64,000 nt of DNA from Chitinophagaceae bacterium UBA4407 (GTDB lineage Bacteria; Bacteroidota; Bacteroidia; Chitinophagales; Chitinophagaceae): NCBI GenBank assembly GCA_002390845.1, contig DGQT01000010.1, positions 1 through 64,000 on the forward strand, in the 5' to 3' direction. Both the position numbers and the translations under genes were made by a program. Positions 51,756 through 60,181 of this stretch are shown piece by piece. Each line of letters opens with the position of its first letter. Position 1 is the first letter of the stretch. The notes below the pieces were generated by a model, which did no database searches, was not told the DNA's origin, and worked only from the letters and a program-made list of their open reading frames with translations.

Positions 51756-54700
51756 ATGAAAGCTAGCCGGGTATCTTACTGCTCATTATTTCTTTGCCTT
51801 TATTTTTTAAACGCCTGTAATACCCAAAATGAAAAAGGCAAAGATGCAAATGCAAACACTGCAACAGGAAATGAATTGTTTACGTTGCTTAGCCCCAAAG
51901 AAACCAATGTAGACTTTCAAAATACACTCTCAGAAGGTTTAAATACAAACATTCTGATGTACGAATATTTCTACAATGGCGGCGGTGTTGCTGCCGGTGA
52001 TTTTAATAACGATGGCCTTGTTGATCTCTATTTTACCAGTAATATGGGGGGAAATAAATTCTACCTCAACAATGGCAATATGCAGTTCCAGGATATCACA
52101 TCATTTTGCGGTGCAGGTGGCAGAGCTGGTCCCTGGAAAACGGGCGTAAATGCAGTAGATATAAATGGCGATGGAAAGCTGGATATTTATTTATGTTATT
52201 CGGGTGCATTACCACCAGCGAAAAGGGCAAATCAGCTTTTTATAAACATGGGGAATAACAGCAGAGGCGTACCGATGTTTCAGGAGATGGCGGAAAAATT
52301 TGGACTTGCCAGTACAGGTTATAGTAATCAATCTTACTTTTTTGACTATGATAAAGATGGCGACCTGGATATGTTATTGCTGAACCACAATCCTAAAAAT
52401 TTACCAATACTGAATGTTGAAGCCACTGTTGAACTTCTGAAAAAAGATGATCCTGAAAAAGGGCTTCGTTTGTTTAAACAAACCAAGGGAAAGTTTGAAG
52501 ATGTTACCAAAAGTTCCGGTATTAATGGCTCTGAATTGAGTTACGGATTAGGACTTGGAATATCAGACTTTAATGAAGACGGCTGGCCCGACTTTTATGT
52601 ATCGAACGATTATGCAGTGCCTGATTATCTCTACATCAATAATAAAAACGGAACGTTCACCAATAGGCTTGCAGAATGCATTGGGCATACCAGCCAGTTT
52701 TCTATGGGTAATGATATGGCTGATATGAACAATGATGGCCTTACGGATATTTTTACCCTTGACATGCTGCCGGAAGACAATCACCGGCAAAAATTATTAT
52801 TGGCTCCTGATAACCTTGATAAATTTAATGTAAATATCCGCAGTGGTTTTTATTACCAATATATGCGAAACATGTTGCAGATTAGCAATGGCAACAATAC
52901 TTTCAGTGAAACAGGACAGATAGAAGGAATTTCAAATACAGACTGGAGCTGGGCTCCGCTATTTGCTGATTTTGATAATGACGGCTGGAAAGACCTTTAT
53001 ATTTCAAACGGTTATTTCAGAGATTATACCAACCTGGATTTTATCAACTACATGAATGAATATGTTGCGGCAAAAGGCAGGCTGCAGCGGGATGATGTTA
53101 TGGAAATAATAAAGAAAATGCCTTCATCAAACGTGGTGAATTATATTTTTCAAAACAAGCAGGGTTTTAATTTTGAAAACAAACAAAAAGATTGGGGTAT
53201 TACCCAACCTTCAAACAGCAATGGTGCTGTTTATGCAGACCTGGACAATGACGGCGATCTTGATCTTATTGTAAATAATATCAATCAGGCTGCATTTATT
53301 TACAGAAATGAATCGCAAAAGCAAAAGGACAGTCATTTTTTACAGGTACTGCTTACAGGTGATTCGGGAAATACACAAGGGCTGGGAGCTGCAGTAGAAA
53401 TTTTCAACGATGGGCAAGTTCAAAAGCTTGAACAAAATCCGGCAAGAGGCTATCTTTCTAATGTTTCTTCGGTACTGCATTTTGGATTGGGTAGATCAGA
53501 AAAAGTCGACTCACTGATCATTACCTGGAACAGTGGTAAAACGCAAAAGCTTGAAGATGTGAAAGCAAACCAGGTTTTGAAGCTCTTTGAAAAGGATGCA
53601 CATGATAAAGCATCATCTGTAAAATCTTCAATAAAATGGTTTGCAGCGGTGCAGCCCGCCATAAAATATAAAGACAATCCAGATACAAGCACCAATGATT
53701 TTAACAGGCAGCTTTTACTGCTGAGTCAATTGTCTTTTCAAGGGCCCTGCATGACAAAATACGACCTGAATAGAGATGGTCTTGAAGATGTAATTATTAG
53801 TGGTAACGCGGGTCAGGCCACCGGTATTTTTATCCAGCAGAAAAATGGAATATTTCTAACAAAAAGTATTCCCGCATTTGAACAGGACAAAGCTTATGCA
53901 GATGCAGCTATTGCTGTATTCGATGCCAATAAAGATGGTTACCCTGATATCTATATTGCAAGCGGCGGTTATAACAACCTTAATGAATCTGACTCTTTGC
54001 TTAACGACCGGTTGTATGTTAACGACGGCAATAATAACTTCACTAAAAGCAAAAGCTTGCCTGCGATCAATGGCAGTAAATCCTGTGTAAGCGTGCAGGA
54101 TATAAACGGCGATGGGTCACCAGATATTTTTGTCGGCGGCAGAGTGGTTCCCGGCCGTTATCCTGAAACACCCAAAAGCTATATTCTCATTAATGATGGC
54201 AAAGGAAACTTTACAGACCAAACGCAAAACATCTGTCCCGAAATTTCTAAAATAGGAATGGTAACAGATGCGGTTTGGGTTGACCTTGATCTTGATCAAA
54301 AGAATGAGCTGGTGATAGCAGGCGAATGGATGCCTGTAACTGTTTTTAGTATAGAAAACGGCAAATTGGTAAACACTACAACCCGGTATTTTGACAAGCC
54401 TTATTCAGGTTGGTGGAATACTATAGCCGTTGGAGATTTTAACGGAGATAAACGCCCAGACCTTATTATTGGCAATACAGGATTGAACACACAATTCAAA
54501 GCCTCAGAAGAAGAGCCACTCGAAATGTATTACAAGGACTTTGATAAAAATGGTTCGGTAGATCCCATCTTTAGTTTTTATATACAGGGCAAAAAATATC
54601 CTTATTTGACCAGGGATGAATTGGTTGGTCAATTGCCAATGATGCGTAAAAGGTTTGCTGATTTTAAAAGCTACGCCGATATAACAATGGATGATCTTTT

Positions 54701-55112
54701 TCAAAACAATGAGTTGAAAGATGCTGGTCACCTTGCGGCAAACCACATGGCTACAACCTGTTTCTTAAGTACACAAACAGGCAAGTTTGCAATCGCTCAA
54801 TTACCCATTCAGGCGCAATATTCACAGGTTTATACAATCGATACGCTAGACTTTAATCATGATGGTTACACCGATCTTTTGCTATGCGGCAATAACAGTC
54901 ATAGTAAGATCAGGCTTGGTAAATTTGACGCGAATTACGGAACATTGATGGCCGGGGATGGCAAAGGAAATTTTACATACATCCGCCAAAGCGAATCTGG
55001 TTTTAATATCTGGGGCGATGTAAGAAGTTGTATTCAGATCAACGATAAAATTTATTTTGGTATCAACGGCAAGGGTTTAATTTCTTATGAATTGTTGAAA
55101 CAAAAAAAATGA
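51756..55112 (+). CDS. UnbV/ASPIC and VCBS (FG-GAP) repeat lipoprotein
   Basis: This is a lipoprotein of about 1118 residues (lipobox LNAC) with two sets of FG-GAP/VCBS beta-propeller blades. Calcium loops are clear: DFNNDGLVD, DINGDGKLD, DYDKDGDLD, DFNEDGWPD, DMNNDGLTD, DLDNDGDLD. A UnbV/ASPIC domain (GNTQGLGAAVEIFNDGQVQKLEQNPARGYLSNVSSVLHFGLG) ends the first set at about residue 620. It should lie on the outer surface and bind glycans or the partner enzyme. The frame is open from 51726; ATG 51756 starts the lipoprotein signal. Large relatives are common beside SusCD in Bacteroidota, but their job is unknown. It is followed by the haloperoxidase-like gene. Confidence 0.88.
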   Translation: MKASRVSYCSLFLCLYFLNACNTQNEKGKDANANTATGNELFTLLSPKETNVDFQNTLSEGLNTNILMYEYFYNGGGVAAGDFNNDGLVDLYFTSNMGGNKFYLNNGNMQFQDITSFCGAGGRAGPWKTGVNAVDINGDGKLDIYLCYSGALPPAKRANQLFINMGNNSRGVPMFQEMAEKFGLASTGYSNQSYFFDYDKDGDLDMLLLNHNPKNLPILNVEATVELLKKDDPEKGLRLFKQTKGKFEDVTKSSGINGSELSYGLGLGISDFNEDGWPDFYVSNDYAVPDYLYINNKNGTFTNRLAECIGHTSQFSMGNDMADMNNDGLTDIFTLDMLPEDNHRQKLLLAPDNLDKFNVNIRSGFYYQYMRNMLQISNGNNTFSETGQIEGISNTDWSWAPLFADFDNDGWKDLYISNGYFRDYTNLDFINYMNEYVAAKGRLQRDDVMEIIKKMPSSNVVNYIFQNKQGFNFENKQKDWGITQPSNSNGAVYADLDNDGDLDLIVNNINQAAFIYRNESQKQKDSHFLQVLLTGDSGNTQGLGAAVEIFNDGQVQKLEQNPARGYLSNVSSVLHFGLGRSEKVDSLIITWNSGKTQKLEDVKANQVLKLFEKDAHDKASSVKSSIKWFAAVQPAIKYKDNPDTSTNDFNRQLLLLSQLSFQGPCMTKYDLNRDGLEDVIISGNAGQATGIFIQQKNGIFLTKSIPAFEQDKAYADAAIAVFDANKDGYPDIYIASGGYNNLNESDSLLNDRLYVNDGNNNFTKSKSLPAINGSKSCVSVQDINGDGSPDIFVGGRVVPGRYPETPKSYILINDGKGNFTDQTQNICPEISKIGMVTDAVWVDLDLDQKNELVIAGEWMPVTVFSIENGKLVNTTTRYFDKPYSGWWNTIAVGDFNGDKRPDLIIGNTGLNTQFKASEEEPLEMYYKDFDKNGSVDPIFSFYIQGKKYPYLTRDELVGQLPMMRKRFADFKSYADITMDDLFQNNELKDAGHLAANHMATTCFLSTQTGKFAIAQLPIQAQYSQVYTIDTLDFNHDGYTDLLLCGNNSHSKIRLGKFDANYGTLMAGDGKGNFTYIRQSESGFNIWGDVRSCIQINDKIYFGINGKGLISYELLKQKK

Positions 55113-55140
55113 AACCGGTAAGAAATTTATTACAAAGAAT

Positions 55141-55281
55141 TTATTTTAATACCAGCCATAATTTTTCATGGCATCTTCGTTGCCACGCTCGGTTCGAAGT
55201 TCCTCATTCATGGTATCTTCAAAAGGCGTGGCGGTTTACCCCGACGAGCGAAGCGGAACTCGGGGTCGCAATCACTTCATC
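55141..55281 (+). repeat. Type D repeat unit split by an 81-bp type C insert
   Basis: TTATTTTAATACCAGCC, then TGGCATCTTCGTTGC up to 55183, continues at 55265 as GTCGCAATCACTTCATC; together this is the unbroken D unit seen at 17621 and 37803. The 81 bp between start CACGCTCGGTTCG, contain a GCGTGGCGG half, and end with a CCCCGA..TCGGGG hairpin. The haloperoxidase frame reads through this. Confidence 0.75.
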
Positions 55282-55318
55282 ACCTGTACCAATGGCATCT
55301 GCAGTCTCATGGTCAAAC

Positions 55319-56665
55319 ATGCAGAGAATATTCAAACAGCTTTTAGTTTGCACTTTGTTTTTTTCTTTTTTTCTTTCATCATGTACACCCGAAAAACCAA
55401 AACCGCCCCAGGATTATGAACTTGCTGCTGCATGGGCAGACATGACAAATTATATTAGCAAAAATACCCCATCCAATTCACCAACATTTGCCTCACGTTG
55501 TTTTGGATATATTGGCCTTACCATGTTCGAGTCTGTTGTAAATGGTTATCCCGAATATCAATCAATGGCTGGTCAATTAAATGGATTGGATAGTTTGCCG
55601 TTACCCGAAAAAGGCGCAGCCTATAATTGGCCGTTGGTTTTAAATGCAGGCCAGGCAGAGATACTCCGCAATATTTATATTCAAACTTCCGATCAGAATA
55701 AAACGAAGATTGATTCACTCGAACAACACTTCCTATCAATCTTCAAAGAAACAATTGCCAATGACTCCATAACAAACAGGTCAATCGCATACGGAAAAGC
55801 AATAGCGCAACAAATTTTTGAATGGTCAAAAACCGATGGTGGCCATCGTGGTTACTTAAACAATTTTGATAAGAAACTGGTGTTCCCCCAAAAGCCCGGA
55901 TGCTGGCAACCACCGCTATATGCGCAATCATTCACGCACTTTCCTTTGCACCCGCATTGGGGGCAAAACCGTACGTTTTTATCAGTTGATTCAACAATTG
56001 CAGCACCAGAATTTATTCCTTACGATTCTACTCCCGGCTCAGCTTACTACCAGCAATTCATGCAGGTGTATGAAAAAGAAAAAGTATTAACGCAGGATGA
56101 AAAAGAAGCCGCCATTTGGTGGGCCGATGATCCTGATGCAACCTTTACTCCTCCAGGCCACTCGTATTATTTTGCAACGCTAGCCATCAAAAAAACACAT
56201 CCTGATTTAATTAAATGTGCCGAAACTTATGCAAGAATTGGTATGGCCGTAGCAGATGCTTTCCGCAATTGCTGGAAGTGGAAGTACCAGTTTTTTACAG
56301 AACGTGCAAACACATTTATTCCGCAGCATATCGATCAGTATTGGGAATCTTTCTGGCCCGATCCGCCATTCCCGGCATTTCCTTCGGGGCATGCAATTCA
56401 GGCAGCTGCAGCGGCCACGGTGCTTACCGATTTGTACGGAGATCATTTTGAGTTTACCGATAGCGCTCATGTTGGCAGGCCAAGAGATGAGATCAGGAAC
56501 ACAGATTTTAAAGCGCGTCATTTTACATCGTTCTGGCAGGCCGCCGAAGAGACTGCCAACTCAAGATTTTATGGTGGTATACACACACCACAGGATAATG
56601 CAAGAGGGTTGGAGAAAGGCAAAGTAATCGGCGAAAATGTTAACCAACTGAAGTGGAAAAAATAA
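55319..56665 (+). CDS. Vanadium haloperoxidase-like / PAP2 superfamily lipoprotein
   Basis: This is a lipoprotein of about 448 residues (lipobox LSSC) with the acid phosphatase/vanadium-haloperoxidase fold. Motif 1 is K-x6-R (KYQFFTERA, with A where the common motif has P); motif 2 is PSGH (FPAFPSGHAIQAAA); motif 3 is SR-x5-H-xxx-D (SRFYGGIHTPQD). These residues bind vanadate or phosphate. By family it could be a haloperoxidase or a phosphatase; sequence alone cannot choose. The frame is open from 55109, but residues 1-70 of that frame are translated repeat. ATG 55319 opens the lipoprotein signal. Confidence 0.87.
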   Translation: MQRIFKQLLVCTLFFSFFLSSCTPEKPKPPQDYELAAAWADMTNYISKNTPSNSPTFASRCFGYIGLTMFESVVNGYPEYQSMAGQLNGLDSLPLPEKGAAYNWPLVLNAGQAEILRNIYIQTSDQNKTKIDSLEQHFLSIFKETIANDSITNRSIAYGKAIAQQIFEWSKTDGGHRGYLNNFDKKLVFPQKPGCWQPPLYAQSFTHFPLHPHWGQNRTFLSVDSTIAAPEFIPYDSTPGSAYYQQFMQVYEKEKVLTQDEKEAAIWWADDPDATFTPPGHSYYFATLAIKKTHPDLIKCAETYARIGMAVADAFRNCWKWKYQFFTERANTFIPQHIDQYWESFWPDPPFPAFPSGHAIQAAAAATVLTDLYGDHFEFTDSAHVGRPRDEIRNTDFKARHFTSFWQAAEETANSRFYGGIHTPQDNARGLEKGKVIGENVNQLKWKK

Positions 56666-56683
56666 AATGATAAGTGCCGATAC

Positions 56684-56906
56684 TATTTTTGTGAGCCGGG
56701 TAGTGAGCAGAGCCGAACTATGGTATTTCAATGAAGCATCCGTTGCGTCGCACTCTTGTACGTTCGGAACAAAAAGCAGCAAAGGCTTTTAGCAGTTAGC
56801 CTTAAGCTATTAGCTAAAAGCCAGTGGCTAATAGCTATCCTTCAGCACAAGAGTGCGACGCAAGTAAAGCTCAATAGCCGCAATACAGTTGGGCTCAAAA
56901 AAAATT
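56684..56906. repeat. Inverted repeat pair P11 (A/A) with central palindrome
   Basis: Left unit: TACTATTTTTGTGAGCCGGG at 56681, core GTTGCGTCGCACTCTTGTAC at 56742, with about 24 extra bases (GAGCAGAGCCGAACTATGG) before the core. Right unit: AGCACAAGAGTGCGACGCAA at 56844-56863, ending GTTGGGCTCAAAAAAAAT at 56905. Between them, AGCTATTAGC at 56805 and GCTAATAGCT at 56827 form a 10-bp inverted pair with a 12-nt loop. Confidence 0.85.
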
Positions 56907-56933
56907 ATTCCTCAAAACATCATTTAAAAAGCC

Positions 56934-58637
56934 ATGCGATACTTTTTATACTCACTTTTTTTCTGTTCAGTGTTTTTTACAGGTAAAAGTTTTTCTCAAA
57001 CACGTTTTAAAGATGTAACCGATTCAGCAGGAATCAAACATGTATTTAAAGTGTACGAAGGTATGTTTGGCGGCGGCGCCTGTGTGATTGATTATAACAA
57101 AGACGGTTTTGAAGATGTGTATATAACCGGCGGCATGAACGATGATGTGCTGTATAAAAACAATGGCAACGGAACGTTTACCAACGTGTTTGAAAATGCT
57201 GGTTTAACCCTTACAAAAAAATATGTAACACAAGGTGTAACCAGTGCCGATGTAAACCGTGATGGCTTTGTTGATCTCTTTGTTACCACCATTACCAGCA
57301 GGGATAAAAAACAAACCATACCAAGAGAAATAAATCTCTTGTTCCTCAACAATGGCAACGGAACTTTTCGTGATGCAACAAAAGAATATGGACTCGATCA
57401 AATGTACTCTTTCAGCACCAGCCCAAGCTTTGGCGATATTAATGCCGATGGCTGGCCCGATCTTTATGTAGGTAATTATTTCAATGAATTTACCGGCAAA
57501 CTGAGCGTTATTAATGATGCCACTGTTGTGCAGGCCAATCAAATTGCTAAGGGTTATTTGTTGCTGAACGAAGGTGGCAAAAAATTTAAAGATGTATCTG
57601 ATGATTACGGTCTTGATTTTCGCGGCTTTGGTTTTGGTGGGGTGTTTACAGACTTTGATAATGACGGCGATCAGGACTTATTTATCAATCACGATTTCGG
57701 CTATAAACGTACGCCGGATATGTTGCTGGAAAATAAATATCCCAGCGAAAAGTTTACAGATGTAGCAAAAGAAAAGGGAATGGATCTCAAGATCAATTCC
57801 ATGGGCACAGCAGTTGGCGATTATAATAACGATGGGCTTATGGATTATTATATGACCAACATTAAGTTCAATTATTTTATGGTAAACCAAGGGCCGGGCA
57901 AACCATTTGTAGATAAAGCAACAGAATTGGGCCTTGGGTTTTTCGCAATAAGCTGGGGCGCCAACTTTGCAGATTTCGACCAGGATGGCGATGTGGATCT
58001 GTTCGTTTCAAACGGCGATCTTAACCCCAACTGTGTGCCCATGGCTAACTTTTATTACGAAAATCTTGGAAACAAATTTCAGGATAATGCAAGTGCTTAT
58101 GGTTTGGCTGATTATGGCATTGGCCGTGGCTCCGTTGTATTTGATTATGATAACGATGGCGATCTTGATCTGCTTGTGGTAAACCAGGAACCTGTGCTTC
58201 CAAATTACCCGGTGCCCTCCACTACAAAACTGTACCGGAACGATTCCACTAAAGGCAACTGGATTAAGATTGCACTTAAAGGCATACAGGCAGAAAGCCA
58301 CGGTATAGGATCAAAAATTGAAGTGGAAGCTGGTGGTAAAAAAATGATCCGCGAAATAGATGGCGGCGCTTCTAGCCATCTTTCTCAAAGCTCTGTTATT
58401 GCACATTTTGGTTTGGGCAATTCGCAAAAGATTGATTCAATAACAGTTTACTGGACTGGCGGAAATAAACAAACAATTACTAATATAAAAGCCAACCAGC
58501 TATTAACCATTACAGAAATTCCTGCACCAAAAAAGCCTGGGTTTAATTATGTTAATTTGTTCATTGCGTTGGGGCTGGCGGTTGTATTGATTCTGTTCAG
58601 AAGAAGTATGAAAAAACGCCCAACAGCCAATACATAA
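56934..58637 (+). CDS. CRTAC1-type VCBS/UnbV protein with C-terminal anchor
   Basis: This is a 567-residue exported protein (signal peptide MRYFLYSLFFCSVFFTGKSFSQ) with one beta-propeller of FG-GAP blades (DYNKDGFED, DVNRDGFVD, DINADGWPD, DFDNDGDQD, DYNNDGLMD, DFDQDGDVD, DYDNDGDLD). A UnbV/ASPIC domain follows (HGIGSKIEVEAGGKKMIREIDGGASSHLSQSSVIAHFGLG). It ends with a membrane segment (YVNLFIALGLAVVLILF) and a basic tail (RRSMKKRPTANT). The tail could anchor it after sorting. It is the last gene of the SusCD-linked locus, and its role is unknown. Confidence 0.9.
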   Translation: MRYFLYSLFFCSVFFTGKSFSQTRFKDVTDSAGIKHVFKVYEGMFGGGACVIDYNKDGFEDVYITGGMNDDVLYKNNGNGTFTNVFENAGLTLTKKYVTQGVTSADVNRDGFVDLFVTTITSRDKKQTIPREINLLFLNNGNGTFRDATKEYGLDQMYSFSTSPSFGDINADGWPDLYVGNYFNEFTGKLSVINDATVVQANQIAKGYLLLNEGGKKFKDVSDDYGLDFRGFGFGGVFTDFDNDGDQDLFINHDFGYKRTPDMLLENKYPSEKFTDVAKEKGMDLKINSMGTAVGDYNNDGLMDYYMTNIKFNYFMVNQGPGKPFVDKATELGLGFFAISWGANFADFDQDGDVDLFVSNGDLNPNCVPMANFYYENLGNKFQDNASAYGLADYGIGRGSVVFDYDNDGDLDLLVVNQEPVLPNYPVPSTTKLYRNDSTKGNWIKIALKGIQAESHGIGSKIEVEAGGKKMIREIDGGASSHLSQSSVIAHFGLGNSQKIDSITVYWTGGNKQTITNIKANQLLTITEIPAPKKPGFNYVNLFIALGLAVVLILFRRSMKKRPTANT

Positions 58638-58697
58638 ATTATTAGCCAGGCAAAGAATTACTATGAAGCTTTGTTGCGTCGCACACTTGTACGGTTG
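58638..58697 (+). repeat. Left-type repeat unit before adenosine deaminase (type A)
   Basis: ATTATTAGCCAGGCAAAG at the outer end just past the upstream stop, core GTTGCGTCGCACACTTGTAC at 58673. Its inverted partner is at 60113, beyond the adenosine deaminase gene. Inner sequence GGATTATGAATGGGGCTTTT resembles the inner flank of P8 (ATTATTATTGGGCTTT). The remaining gap to 59001 shows only the lipoprotein-like fragment below. Confidence 0.8.
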
Positions 58698-58935
58698 GAT
58701 TATGAATGGGGCTTTTACCAGAGCGAAAATTGAAACTAACACTACTTACAATAATTACAGCAACAGTGAGAAACAGATTGATAGAAAAAAGTATTGGCCT
58801 ACTTCTATCCAACAACGTACTATAAAAGTATTGAAAACCAAAGACGCATTTCTTTGGATTGGGGATTTAGTACGCCTACATTCGTGTTGTGTGCCATTTT
58901 AAACGACCTTACTATAACCAATCAACTTTTAATTT

Positions 58936-59015
58936 TGCCAAGACTTAAACTATTTTTAACGCTGACAATTTTATTGGCTTTGCAAGCCTGCAATACAAAA
59001 AATGGACTACAATAA
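58936..59015 (+). pseudogene. Lipoprotein signal-like fragment overlapping the next start
   Basis: A frame beginning at a TTG near 58936 would read LPRLKLFLTLTILLALQACNTKN and stop at 59015, 14 bp into the adenosine deaminase gene. It looks like a lipoprotein signal and lipobox (LQAC) with no mature part. It may be a gene relic carried with the island or chance. Confidence 0.25.
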
Positions 59016-59985
59016 ACTACCCAAAATTGAACTTCACTTACATTTAGACTGCTCTTTAAGTTATGAGGTGGTGAAACAACTGAAACCTTCTGTAACATTG
59101 GAAGAGTATAAAGAATCATTCATTGCGCCTGCTAAGTGCACAGACCTTGCAGATTACATTAAGAGAGCAATTAAAGGTTTTGAATTAATGCAGACTAAAG
59201 AACAATTACGACTTGTAACCTTAGATTTATTTAAACAACTGAAAGCAGACAAAGTACTGTATGCGGAAATTCGTTTTGCTCCGTTGCAACATATAATGCA
59301 AGGTTTAACACCGACAGAAGTTGTTGAAACCGTCAATGCCGCAACAGATGAAGGAATTAAAACCTATGGTGTTGAGGCAGGAATTATTCTTTGTACTTTG
59401 AGACACTATTCAGAAGCACAGAGTATGGAAACGGTTCAACTTGTAAACCAATTTAAAGAAACTCACATAGTTGGGTTTGACATTGCAGCGGATGAAGCAG
59501 GTTTCCCTGTTACCACTCACATAAAGGCATTTGAATTTGCCAATGCAAACAAATTACCGTGCACAGCCCATGCAGGTGAAGCAAAAGGAGCAGAAAGTGT
59601 TTGGGAAACCTTGAAAAATTTTCACCCTTCAAGAATTGGGCACGGCGTTCGTAGTGCAGAAGACACATCATTATTGACATTTCTAAAAGCAAATAACATT
59701 CATTTAGAAGTTTGCCCTACAAGTAATGTTCAGACAAATGTTTTCAATAAAATAGAAGACCATACTGCTGACAAAATTTACAATGCAGGAGTTTCAATGA
59801 GCATAAATACAGACGCAAGAACAATTTCAAATGTTACACTTGGAGACGAGTACAGACTTATGGAAAAGGTGTTTCATTGGGACAAAGCTCATTTTAAAAA
59901 GTGTAACATAGAAGCCATCAACCATTCATTTGCTAATGCTGAGATTAAAGATAAAATCCGCAAACAAATTGAGGTAGCCTACTAA
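59002..59985 (+). CDS. add: Adenosine deaminase
   Basis: This is a 327-residue adenosine deaminase that converts adenosine to inosine. The zinc ligands are in KIELHLHLDCSLS (HxH), HAGE (TAHAGEAKGAESVW) and GHGVRS. The last metal aspartate is in SINTDARTISNVTLG, the variant with R after DA. It is cytosolic and belongs to purine salvage. The gene is framed by two inverted repeat units 1.5 kb apart, and its base usage seems more AT-rich than the neighbours. No salvage partner is near. Confidence 0.92.
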   Translation: MDYNKLPKIELHLHLDCSLSYEVVKQLKPSVTLEEYKESFIAPAKCTDLADYIKRAIKGFELMQTKEQLRLVTLDLFKQLKADKVLYAEIRFAPLQHIMQGLTPTEVVETVNAATDEGIKTYGVEAGIILCTLRHYSEAQSMETVQLVNQFKETHIVGFDIAADEAGFPVTTHIKAFEFANANKLPCTAHAGEAKGAESVWETLKNFHPSRIGHGVRSAEDTSLLTFLKANNIHLEVCPTSNVQTNVFNKIEDHTADKIYNAGVSMSINTDARTISNVTLGDEYRLMEKVFHWDKAHFKKCNIEAINHSFANAEIKDKIRKQIEVAY

Positions 59986-60112
59986 TACAAAACGGCCTAC
60001 AACATAGGTCACTGTTGCACAACCATATTGTGCCGCTGTTGGTCGCTGACCAACAGCATTTGCTTCGTTCTTCTTTTAAATCTACTCTTCGGTAAAAGCT
60101 CAATAGACAATC

Positions 60113-60178
60113 CAACAGTACAAGAGTGCGACGCAACGAAAGCTAAATAATACAACTACAGCCGGGCTACAAAAAATG
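60113..60178 (-). repeat. Right-type repeat unit after adenosine deaminase (type A)
   Basis: ACAGTACAAGAGTGCGACGC at the inner end (about 60115-60134) and ACAGCCGGGCTACAAAAAA at the outer end, 3 bp from the recJ stop. It is inverted relative to the unit at 58638, and the pair brackets the gene. Confidence 0.8.
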
Positions 60179-60181
60179 TAT

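Noticed and set aside
58796..59015. A 73-codon small lipoprotein gene before adenosine deaminase
   Set aside because: Only the last part looks like a lipoprotein signal, there is no mature domain, and the frame overlaps the next start. I keep it only as a low-confidence relic.
58870..60060. Integron-type attC sites around the adenosine deaminase gene
   Set aside because: The flanks have cassette-like words (TTGTGTGCC, GCCTACAAC) but I could not find paired R/L core sites with the RYYYAAC and GTTRRRY order, and no integrase is present.
7344..60178. The repeat units as a CRISPR array
   Set aside because: Units are spread over 50 kb, inverted in pairs, and spaced irregularly by genes. There are no short regular spacers and no cas genes.
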